A stretch of DNA of 64,000 nucleotides from Thiogranum longum (GTDB taxonomy: Bacteria > Pseudomonadota > Gammaproteobacteria > DSM-19610): assembly GCF_004339085.1 (NCBI RefSeq), contig NZ_SMFX01000001.1:248001-312000 (forward strand). The letters are read 5' to 3'. Positions 57,687 through 64,000 of the stretch are shown here, one piece after another. Position 1 is the stretch's first letter. Every line of letters starts with the position of its first letter. A program made the position numbers and the translations under genes. The notes beneath the pieces were generated by a model, which did no database searches, was not told the DNA's origin, and saw only the letters and a program-made list of their open reading frames with translations.

Positions 57687-58814
57687 ATGTTGGTTACAAG
57701 AATGAAACGATTGCTCTCGGCAATGACAGGTGCGCTGGCAATGCTGTTTGCAAATGGCGCGTCTGCCGAATATGGCCTCAATCTGCCGCGTGGCGTTACA
57801 CCGATCAGTCAGGAAGCTTACAACCTTCACATGCTGATTTTCTGGTTGTGTGTAGCGATTGCAGTAGTAGTTTTCGGTGCCATGTTTATATCGATCATCA
57901 AACACCGCAAATCAAAAGGTGCGGTGGCTTCGCAGTTCCATGAAAGCACTACTGTCGAGATTCTCTGGACTGTGGTTCCGTTCCTTATCCTGGTAGGTAT
58001 GGCGATTCCTGCAACCAAGGCGCTGGTTAATATGGAAGATACCAGCAACTCGGACCTCAGTATCAAGGTGACGGGGTACCAGTGGAAATGGGGTTATGAG
58101 TATATTGATGATGACATCAGCTTCATCAGCTCATTGTCCACACCACACGACCAGATTTATAACCTGGCTGACAAGGGTGAAAATTATCTTCTCGAAGTGG
58201 ATAACCCGCTTGTCGTTCCTGTGAACAAGAAAGTTCGCCTGCTTATTACGGCCAATGATGTGATTCACGCCTGGTGGGTGCCGCAGCTTGGAATGAAAAA
58301 AGATGCGATCCCGGGCTTCATTAACGCGATATGGATCAAGGTTGAAAAAGAGGGTACCTACCGCGGGCAGTGTGCCGAGCTTTGCGGCAAGGACCACGGC
58401 TTTATGCCGATTGTGGTTGTCGCCAAGAATGACGCAGATTATGCGCAGTGGGTGAGTGATCAGAAGTCAGCCGCTGACGCAGATGTTGCGGCAGCGGGTA
58501 AGGCATGGGTCAAGGCGGATTTGGTGGCGCGTGGAGAGAAGGTCTATAAGGCCAACTGTGCAGCCTGCCACCAGGCAAACGGTGAAGGTGTGCCCGGGGC
58601 ATTCCCCGCAATCAAGGGCAGTGCAATCGCTACAGGCCCGGCGGCAGGACATGTAAGTATTGTCATGAATGGCAAATCCGGCACAGCCATGGCGTCTTTT
58701 GCCGGTCAGTTGAATGATATCGATATCGCTGCCGTCATAACCTACCAGCGTAATTCCTTGGGTAACAATACCGGTGATCTGGTTCAACCCTCAGATGTAA
58801 AGGCTGCCCGTTAA
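57687..58814 (+). CDS. ctaC: Cytochrome c oxidase subunit II with fused cytochrome c domain (caa3 type)
   Basis: 375 residues from ATG 57687 (AAGGAG upstream); ATG 57702 is also possible. Signal peptide to about NGASA, two helices (LIFWLCVAIAVVVFGAMFIS; VPFLILVGMAIP), then the CuA domain: HAWWVPQLGMKKDAIPG and CAELCGKDHGFM (C229, C233). A C-terminal cytochrome c domain has CAACH at about 291 and a distal Met in the GTAMASF region, so subunit II accepts electrons through its own haem. Followed by ctaD after 22 bases. Confidence 0.95.
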   Translation: MLVTRMKRLLSAMTGALAMLFANGASAEYGLNLPRGVTPISQEAYNLHMLIFWLCVAIAVVVFGAMFISIIKHRKSKGAVASQFHESTTVEILWTVVPFLILVGMAIPATKALVNMEDTSNSDLSIKVTGYQWKWGYEYIDDDISFISSLSTPHDQIYNLADKGENYLLEVDNPLVVPVNKKVRLLITANDVIHAWWVPQLGMKKDAIPGFINAIWIKVEKEGTYRGQCAELCGKDHGFMPIVVVAKNDADYAQWVSDQKSAADADVAAAGKAWVKADLVARGEKVYKANCAACHQANGEGVPGAFPAIKGSAIATGPAAGHVSIVMNGKSGTAMASFAGQLNDIDIAAVITYQRNSLGNNTGDLVQPSDVKAAR

Positions 58815-58836
58815 GGGCCGTGGAGGAGAAGAAGTA

Positions 58837-60408
58837 ATGAGTACTGCAACAGCACATGACGATCATCACGGACCTGCAAGCGGACTATTGCGCTGGGTCT
58901 TTACTACCAATCACAAGGACATTGGTACCCTGTACCTGTTGTTCTCGCTGCTTATGTTTATGGTGGGTGGCGCCATGGCGATGGTAATTCGCGCAGAACT
59001 GTTCGAGCCCGGATTGCAGTTTGTCGAGCCGCAGTTCTTTAATTCCATGACAACCATGCACGCGCTGATCATGATTTTCGGTGCCGTTATGCCGGGTTTT
59101 GTCGGGCTCGCCAACTGGCTGGTGCCGATGATGATCGGGGCCCCGGACATGGCGTTGCCGAGGATGAATAACTGGAGTTTCTGGATCCTCCCGTTTGCCT
59201 TTACCATGCTGCTTTCGACACTGTTTATGGAAGGTGGTGCCCCGGCGGGTGGCTGGACCATGTATCCGCCACTGGTTCTGCAAACCGGCAACGCATTTCC
59301 GTTCCTGATCTTCTCGGTTCACCTGATGGGCATATCGTCCATTATGGGCGCTATCAATATCGTGGTGACCATAGTCAACATGCGTGCACCCGGCATGACA
59401 TTGATGAAGATGCCCTTGTTTGTATGGACCTGGTTGATTACGGCCTACCTGTTAATCGCGGTTATGCCGGTGCTCGCTGGTTCTGTCACCATGCTGCTGA
59501 CAGACAGATTCTTCGATACCTCGTTCTTTGATGCCGCCGGTGGCGGTGACCCGGTTATGTTCCAGCATATCTTCTGGTTCTTTGGTCACCCCGAGGTGTA
59601 TATCATGATCCTGCCGGCATTCGGTATTGTGTCGCAGATCATCCCGACCTTCGCACGCAAGCCATTGTTCGGCTACAGTTCCATGGTGTACGCCACATCA
59701 TCGATCGCTTTCCTGTCCTTTATCGTGTGGGCGCACCATATGTTTACGGTGGGAATGCCGTTGACCGGTGAATTGTTCTTTATGTATGCCACCATGCTGA
59801 TTGCGGTTCCGACCGGTGTGAAAGTCTTTAACTGGGTTTCCACCATGTGGAAGGGTTCCATGACGTTTGAAACGCCGATGCTGTTTGCTATCGGTTTTGT
59901 GGTGATGTTCACCATCGGTGGTTTCTCGGGCCTGATGCTTGCCATTACGCCGGTTGACTTCCAGTACCACGACACCTATTTCGTGGTGGCGCATTTCCAC
60001 TACGTGCTGGTGACGGGTGCGGTGTTCTCGATCATGGCGGCGGCCTATTACTGGATGCCGAAATGGACGGGCAACATGTACAACGAAAAGCTCGGCAAAC
60101 TGCACTTCTGGTTGTCGACGATTTTCGTGAATGTGCTGTTTTTCCCCCAGCACTTCCTCGGGCTGGCCGGTATGCCGCGTCGTATCCCTGATTACTCGCC
60201 TCAGTTCACCGAGTTTAACCAGATTTCGAGTATTGGCGGTTTTGCATTCGGACTGACCCAGTTGTTATTTGTCTATATCGTATTCAAGACGATAAGAGGC
60301 GGTGAGAAGGCAACTGACCGGGTATGGGAAGGCGCCAACGGACTGGAGTGGACACTGAGTTCGCCACCGCCTTATCACAGTTTTACGACGGCGCCTGAAG
60401 TCAAGTAA
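58837..60408 (+). CDS. ctaD: Cytochrome c oxidase subunit I
   Basis: 523 residues, 12 helices. Haem a, haem a3-CuB catalytic subunit. FWFFGHPEVYIMILPAFGI contains the CuB His and the cross-linked Tyr of A-type enzymes; HDTYFVVAHFHYVL has the haem ligands; TMHALIMIFGAVMPGFVGLAN is the N-terminal haem a region. The H-P-E-V-Y stretch indicates the A1 class. A stem-loop follows before the small gene. Quite probably a proton pump. Confidence 0.98.
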   Translation: MSTATAHDDHHGPASGLLRWVFTTNHKDIGTLYLLFSLLMFMVGGAMAMVIRAELFEPGLQFVEPQFFNSMTTMHALIMIFGAVMPGFVGLANWLVPMMIGAPDMALPRMNNWSFWILPFAFTMLLSTLFMEGGAPAGGWTMYPPLVLQTGNAFPFLIFSVHLMGISSIMGAINIVVTIVNMRAPGMTLMKMPLFVWTWLITAYLLIAVMPVLAGSVTMLLTDRFFDTSFFDAAGGGDPVMFQHIFWFFGHPEVYIMILPAFGIVSQIIPTFARKPLFGYSSMVYATSSIAFLSFIVWAHHMFTVGMPLTGELFFMYATMLIAVPTGVKVFNWVSTMWKGSMTFETPMLFAIGFVVMFTIGGFSGLMLAITPVDFQYHDTYFVVAHFHYVLVTGAVFSIMAAAYYWMPKWTGNMYNEKLGKLHFWLSTIFVNVLFFPQHFLGLAGMPRRIPDYSPQFTEFNQISSIGGFAFGLTQLLFVYIVFKTIRGGEKATDRVWEGANGLEWTLSSPPPYHSFTTAPEVK

Positions 60409-60420
60409 GTGTAGTAGTGG

Positions 60421-60451
60421 CTCCGGGCAGTGTCACTATGGCTGCCCGGAG
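60421..60451 (+). other. Stem-loop between ctaD and the small oxidase gene
   Basis: CTCCGGGCAG (60421-60430) pairs perfectly with CTGCCCGGAG (60442-60451), an 11-base loop between. There is no T run after it, so it is not a full terminator; it may protect the 3' end of the ctaD message or lower expression of the assembly genes that follow. Confidence 0.6.
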
Positions 60452-60466
60452 TTCAAAGGAAGTTTT

Positions 60467-60580
60467 ATGAATGAGCAAGGCATGAGTAAACGCGCACGTA
60501 TTATGGCAGTAATGCTTGGCATGATAGCCGTTGTGTTGTACTTCGGTTTCATGTGGCTTACCGCGAACGGATCCCTGTAA
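60467..60580 (+). CDS. Small membrane protein of the oxidase operon (37 residues)
   Basis: A 37-residue frame with AAGGAAG upstream of the ATG, ending directly at the start of ctaG. Basic N-terminus (MNEQGMSKRARIM) then one helix (AVMLGMIAVVLYFGFMWLTA). Tiny single-helix proteins at this place between coxA and ctaG are annotated as cytochrome oxidase small assembly proteins in other proteobacteria. The good ribosome site and zero gap to ctaG support a real gene. Confidence 0.72.
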   Translation: MNEQGMSKRARIMAVMLGMIAVVLYFGFMWLTANGSL

Positions 60581-61123
60581 ATGCCGGAAAATGATTTGGG
60601 GCAGGCGAATCGTCGGACTGTAAAACGGCTGCTGTTTCTGGTGGCCGGTATGTTCGGTTTCGTGTTTGCTCTTGTGCCGCTGTATAGCGTGTTTTGTGAT
60701 ATTACCGGGCTTAACGGGAAAACAGCAGACGGCCCTGCCAGGGCTGTTGTTGTTGAACCGGATCTTTCGCGTACGGTTATGGTCGAGTTTCTGGCAAGCG
60801 TGAACGAGGATATGCCCTGGGATTTTCGGCCTGTACGTGTGCGAATGGAAGTCCATCCAGGCAAGATGTACCGCACGTCTTTTGTGGCACGCAATCGTAC
60901 CGGTCAGGCTATGGTTGGACAGGCTATACCGAGCGTGACGCCAGGGATTGCGGCGAGCCATTTCAAAAAAACAGAGTGTTTCTGTTTTACAGAACAAAAA
61001 TTTGAAGCAGGTGAAGAGCGTGATATGCCATTGTTGTTCATGGTCGACACGGAGCTTCCGGAAGAGATAGAAGAGGTCACTCTGGCCTACACTTTCTTCG
61101 ATAAAAACAAGCTGTTGAACTAA
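60581..61123 (+). CDS. ctaG: Cytochrome c oxidase assembly protein CtaG/Cox11
   Basis: 180 residues. Delivers copper to the CuB site of subunit I. One N-terminal helix (LLFLVAGMFGFVFALVPLYS) then a periplasmic immunoglobulin-like domain; the copper motif is CFCFTEQ in KTECFCFTEQKFEAGEERDM. VFCDITGLNGKT is a further family signature. Begins with no gap after the small protein gene. Confidence 0.96.
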   Translation: MPENDLGQANRRTVKRLLFLVAGMFGFVFALVPLYSVFCDITGLNGKTADGPARAVVVEPDLSRTVMVEFLASVNEDMPWDFRPVRVRMEVHPGKMYRTSFVARNRTGQAMVGQAIPSVTPGIAASHFKKTECFCFTEQKFEAGEERDMPLLFMVDTELPEEIEEVTLAYTFFDKNKLLN

Positions 61124-61146
61124 TACTATTTAAAGAGGATGCTGGA

Positions 61147-62007
61147 ATGAGCGAAGCGCATGGTGGCTATTATGTACCCCACGGCACCAGTTGGCCGATT
61201 ATAGGATCCATCGGCCTGACGACACTGGTGGTCGGATTTGCCAATTTTCTGAATGGTTCCAGTGTGGGCATGACGATGATGCTGGCAGGTCTGGGCATCA
61301 CACTGCTGATGATGTTTGGCTGGTTTGGCACGGTTATACGCGAAAGTCAGGCCGGTATGTACAACGAACAGGTCGACAAGTCATTCCGCTGGGGAATGAG
61401 CTGGTTTATCTTCTCGGAAGTCATGTTCTTCGCGGCCTTCTTCGGCGCACTGTACTACGCGCGTGTTTTGTCCGTGCCGTGGCTGGGTGGAGCGGATGTG
61501 GAGACCAATGAGTTCCTGTGGAGTGGCTGGGAAGCAGCCTGGCCAACTAACGGTCCGGGTGATATGGGCGGTGAGTACGAGGCCATGGGGGCTTGGGGTA
61601 TACCGGCCATCAATACACTTTTACTTTTGAGTAGTGGTGTAACCATCACATTCGCCCATTGGGCCTTGAAGAAGGGGCAGCGTAGCGCGCTTGTTTTGTG
61701 GTTGCTGGCAACCGTGGTGCTGGGCTTCACCTTCCTTGGTTTCCAGATTTATGAATATTCACACGCCTACCACGAGATGAATCTGACACTGGCTTCAGGC
61801 ATCTATGGGTCAACATTCTACATGTTGACCGGCTTCCATGGGATGCACGTAACCATTGGTGCCATAATGCTGACCATCATCATGCTGCGCAGCATGAAAG
61901 GGCACTTCACGGCAGATCATCATTTTGCTTTTGAGGCGGTTGCCTGGTACTGGCACTTTGTCGATGTCGTCTGGCTTGGCTTGTTTATTTTTGTCTATGT
62001 GCTCTGA
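61147..62007 (+). CDS. ctaE: Cytochrome c oxidase subunit III
   Basis: 286 residues, seven helices. Start MSEAHGGYYVPHGTSWPIIG is typical. Signature regions: SFRWGMSWFIFSEVMFFAAF with the conserved Glu, TINFAHWAL-like TITFAHWALKKGQRS, and the end AVAWYWHFVDVVWLGLFIFV. Last core subunit gene; a bidirectional terminator follows 15 bases later. Confidence 0.98.
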   Translation: MSEAHGGYYVPHGTSWPIIGSIGLTTLVVGFANFLNGSSVGMTMMLAGLGITLLMMFGWFGTVIRESQAGMYNEQVDKSFRWGMSWFIFSEVMFFAAFFGALYYARVLSVPWLGGADVETNEFLWSGWEAAWPTNGPGDMGGEYEAMGAWGIPAINTLLLLSSGVTITFAHWALKKGQRSALVLWLLATVVLGFTFLGFQIYEYSHAYHEMNLTLASGIYGSTFYMLTGFHGMHVTIGAIMLTIIMLRSMKGHFTADHHFAFEAVAWYWHFVDVVWLGLFIFVYVL

Positions 62008-62022
62008 CAGTCGGTTATAATG

Positions 62023-62052
62023 AAAAAAGGCGCCCTGCGGGGCGCCTTTTTT
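62023..62052. terminator. Bidirectional intrinsic terminator between ctaE and the DUF2909 gene
   Basis: Six A, then GGCGCCC (62029-62035) and GGGCGCC (62040-62046) forming a 7-bp GC stem with a 4-base loop, then six T. Symmetry allows termination of both the plus-strand oxidase operon and the minus-strand DUF2909 gene. Confidence 0.9.
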
Positions 62053-62067
62053 ATGCGGGGCTGGTAT

Positions 62068-62316
62068 CTACTTTGCGATACGTGCCTGTGAATTGACAGG
62101 GTGATTTGCCGGGTAGATGCCGTGTGGTTTGAGATGGCCGGTGGCAATGGCCAGCATGAGTAACCCGAAGAGAGAAACAGACAGGGCAATCCTCATGGTC
62201 AGCGCCTTGACTGTGCGAGTCGATTTTCCCTTGTCTCGAACCATGAAGATCATGCCGCTCAGCAGGCTGGCGACAATAGCGATAAGTACGGCAATCGTGA
62301 ATATTTTGATTAGCAT
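62068..62316 (-). CDS. Twin-transmembrane protein, DUF2909 family
   Basis: 82 residues from the ATG at 62316 (AGGGA 5 bases upstream; the frame is open earlier). Two helices: MLIKIFTIAVLIAIVASLLS and the region ALSVSLFGLLMLAIATGHL, joined by a basic loop (MVRDKGKSTRTVK) typical of DUF2909. The family lies beside SURF1 in oxidase loci; function unknown, presumably assembly. Diverges from the SURF1 gene (87-base gap). Confidence 0.8.
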   Translation of the reverse strand: MLIKIFTIAVLIAIVASLLSGMIFMVRDKGKSTRTVKALTMRIALSVSLFGLLMLAIATGHLKPHGIYPANHPVNSQARIAK

Positions 62317-62403
62317 GAGTTTCCCTGGACCGATCAGATTTTCTGAGTATAGGGTAAGCAGATTCCGCTTGCGAGGCTGCGGCACGGTCAGTAGGCTCGC
62401 GGC

Positions 62404-63135
62404 ATGCGATTTGGCAGTCTGGAATTTCGCCCCGGCCTCTGGCCAACTTTGATAACCCTGATTATGTTCGGGATTCTGGTTTCGCTGGGATTCTGGCAAT
62501 TGGACAGGGCTGCGCAGAAGCGTGCACTACTGGAAGAGTACCGGGCTGAAACTAATGATGCCCCGTTACGGCTTGATCCATTACGTGAAAATTACCAGGG
62601 TATGGGTTATCGGGTGGTTGTTGCGAGCGGGCATTTCGATGGTGCCCGGCAGCTTCTTTTGGACAACCGTACATATAATGGAAGGGTAGGTTATCAGGTT
62701 CTTACCCCGTTTGTGCTGGATGGGACAGAACGCAGGGTATTGGTAAACCGGGGATGGGTGCCGCTGGGCAACAACCGGGATGCTTTGCCCGACCTGCCGG
62801 TACCGGCAGGCAAGCAGCACATTATTGCGCGTATCAAGTTGCCGTCGGACAAGATATTTATGCTGGCCGACGAGGAGCCGCGTAAAGGCTGGCCGTGGCG
62901 CGTACAGGCGGTTCAGATAGAGCTGTTTGAAAAAGAGCTGGGATACCCGCTCATGCCGCTGATCTTGTTACTGGAAAGTGATACTGGTGATGGTTTTGTG
63001 CGCGACTGGCATCCGCTGACCTATGGCCCCGAACGCAACGAGGGGTACGCGGTACAGTGGTTCGGATTGGCATTGACGCTACTGATTATTTATCTCGTTG
63101 TTAATACAAGCAAAGTAGACAAGGCTCATGAATAA
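62404..63135 (+). CDS. SURF1-family oxidase assembly protein
   Basis: 243 residues. Two helices: about 14-33 (TLITLIMFGILVSLGFWQLD) and near the C-terminus (WFGLALTLLIIYLVV), with a periplasmic domain between. LGFWQLDRAAQKRALLE and LVNRGWVPLG are SURF1/Shy1 signatures. It brings haem a to subunit I. Overlaps the next gene by 8 bases. Confidence 0.94.
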   Translation: MRFGSLEFRPGLWPTLITLIMFGILVSLGFWQLDRAAQKRALLEEYRAETNDAPLRLDPLRENYQGMGYRVVVASGHFDGARQLLLDNRTYNGRVGYQVLTPFVLDGTERRVLVNRGWVPLGNNRDALPDLPVPAGKQHIIARIKLPSDKIFMLADEEPRKGWPWRVQAVQIELFEKELGYPLMPLILLLESDTGDGFVRDWHPLTYGPERNEGYAVQWFGLALTLLIIYLVVNTSKVDKAHE

Positions 63136-63751
63136 AATTGTTTCCAGAACCCGCTCGCGGGCGGCGCTGGTTTTGTTGTTACTGGTATTTGCAGCACCGG
63201 TTATTCTGGCCTGGCTGGTGTTTTTCGTGTTCCCGGAGTTTCGGCCGACCGATACCATGAATCACGGTGAACTGGTGGTACCGGCGCGACCGTTGCCGGC
63301 CTTCCATTTGCAGGGTATCGGGACTGACACGGTCGACCAGAATTTTCTGCGAGGTAAATGGACGTTTGTGTATCTTGCTGAAGGCGCTTGCGAAAAACCC
63401 TGTGTGGATCAGCTCTACAAGATGCGCCAGGTACGCCTGACGCAGGGTAAGAACATCAAACGTCTGCAGCGACTATTTCTGTGGAATACCGAAGGCATCG
63501 GCGAAGCACAACGCCTCGAACTGGCGAAGCACTTCCCGGGGCTTGTTATTGGCAATATACAGTCTGGTGGCCAGGCAGACAGTCTGATAAACAGTTTCAG
63601 GCTGGAAGATGGTGCAGACCCTTATTCCTCCGGACGTTTGTACCTGGTTGACCCGATGGGCAACCTGATGATGAGTTATGAGCCTGACACGGTACCGCGC
63701 GGAATCACCAAGGATCTGGAAAGACTCTTAAAGTACTCCGGATTGGGTTAA
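63128..63751 (+). CDS. SCO/thioredoxin-like cytochrome oxidase assembly protein
   Basis: 207 residues: one N-terminal helix (about 12-35), then a thioredoxin-like domain with [20 protein letters not shown]; the C-x3-C (CEKPC) is the spacing of the copper-binding site in Sco1, though the protein is shorter and distant. Later parts ([19 protein letters not shown]) match the Sco/thioredoxin beta-hairpin. Proteins of this kind regularly follow SURF1. A copper or thiol role in CuA assembly is inferred. The next gene starts 55 bases on. Confidence 0.78.
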   Translation: MNKIVSRTRSRAALVLLLLVFAAPVILAWLVFFVFPEFRPTDTMNHGELVVPARPLPAFHLQGIGTDTVDQNFLRGKWTFVYLAEGACEKPCVDQLYKMRQVRLTQGKNIKRLQRLFLWNTEGIGEAQRLELAKHFPGLVIGNIQSGGQADSLINSFRLEDGADPYSSGRLYLVDPMGNLMMSYEPDTVPRGITKDLERLLKYSGLG

Positions 63752-63806
63752 AATACCCGGCTCTATCAATTTGCTGACGCGCGCCAGACCGGCGCCGGGG
63801 ACGGGC

Positions 63807-64000
63807 ATGGGCTATTCAATGACAGCGGCGCTGGGCACGCATTGGCGGGACTACCTGGGAGTATGCAAGCTCAAGGTGGTGGCGCTGATTGTGTTCACCG
63901 CGCTGGTCGGAATGTTTCTCGCCGTACCTGGTATGGTCCCCTGGCAGCCGTTGGTTTTCGGTACCCTGGGCATTGGTATGGCGGCTGCATCGGCCGCGGC
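63807..64000 (+). CDS. ctaB: Protohaem IX farnesyltransferase (haem O synthase), N-terminal part
   Basis: 64 codons before the window ends. [20 protein letters not shown] then [20 protein letters not shown] is the CtaB/CyoE N-terminus with the first helix. Converts haem b to haem o for the oxidase. ATG 63807 is preceded by GGGGACGGG; ATG 63819 is an alternative. Haem A synthase (ctaA), which often lies just before ctaB, is not between it and SURF1. Confidence 0.9.
   Translation, partial: MGYSMTAALGTHWRDYLGVCKLKVVALIVFTALVGMFLAVPGMVPWQPLVFGTLGIGMAAASAA

Overview
The window looks like chromosomal DNA of an aerobic, moderately GC-rich gammaproteobacterium. The evidence is gene order: pilM diverging from mrcA; rdgB-rph and yicC-gmk-rpoZ-spoT-ridA-recG; comF next to bioBFHCD; and a caa3-type cytochrome oxidase operon with ctaG, DUF2909, SURF1 and ctaB. 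No tRNA, rRNA, CRISPR array, intact transposase or phage gene was recognised. Most genes are housekeeping and tightly packed.

Layout. 1-9.3 kb: pilM (partial), mrcA (PBP1A), a nucleotidyltransferase-like protein, purT, a short malic enzyme, an M48 lipoprotein protease, a secreted thermonuclease whose signal-peptide codons contain the rpmE terminator, rpmE and a DUF3135 protein. 9.3-9.9 kb is non-coding. 9.9-14.5 kb: a receiver-PAS-GGDEF-EAL protein, a Ycf46-like AAA ATPase, a DUF2238 membrane protein, rof and a CPXCG protein. 14.4-26 kb: hemW, rdgB, rph, a PP2C phosphatase/Ser-Thr kinase pair, yicC, gmk, rpoZ, spoT, ridA, recG, with two repeat elements (16.3 and 20.0 kb). 26-28.6 kb: an M48-like protein without the zinc motif, a decayed ubiC remnant, and ubiA.

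28.6-50.6 kb is the most unusual part. About sixteen genes run on the minus strand. A nine-gene block (28.6-37.3 kb) encodes an AgmX/TonB-like protein, two ExbD/TolR-like proteins, an ExbB/TolQ-like protein and TPR, lipoprotein and coiled-coil envelope proteins. It resembles the core of the Myxococcus Agl/Glt machinery. Next comes an ApbE-DUF3570-DUF4266-TlpA module (37.6-40.5 kb), two outer-membrane barrel proteins (40.6-42.0 kb) and a large HzsA-related haem lipoprotein (42.1-44.7 kb). Diverging from it are three plus-strand genes: a secreted cytochrome-like protein, a LamG lipoprotein with two duplicated CxxCH modules, and a Tat-exported DUF1501-like protein. Together they suggest an energised envelope complex beside an uncharacterised periplasmic/outer-membrane redox system. 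This is the best candidate for undescribed biology in the window.

50.6-56.3 kb holds comF diverging from a biotin operon. A BirA-type operator overlaps both the biotin promoter and the comF start codon, and an unknown membrane protein is the first operon gene before bioBFHCD. 56.3-64 kb holds a Sel1-repeat protein, a DUF2244 protein and the oxidase operon (ctaC, ctaD, a 37-residue membrane protein, ctaG, ctaE, a bidirectional terminator, DUF2909, SURF1, a SCO-like protein, and ctaB running off the end). All functions are inferred from sequence reading alone; no database search was run.
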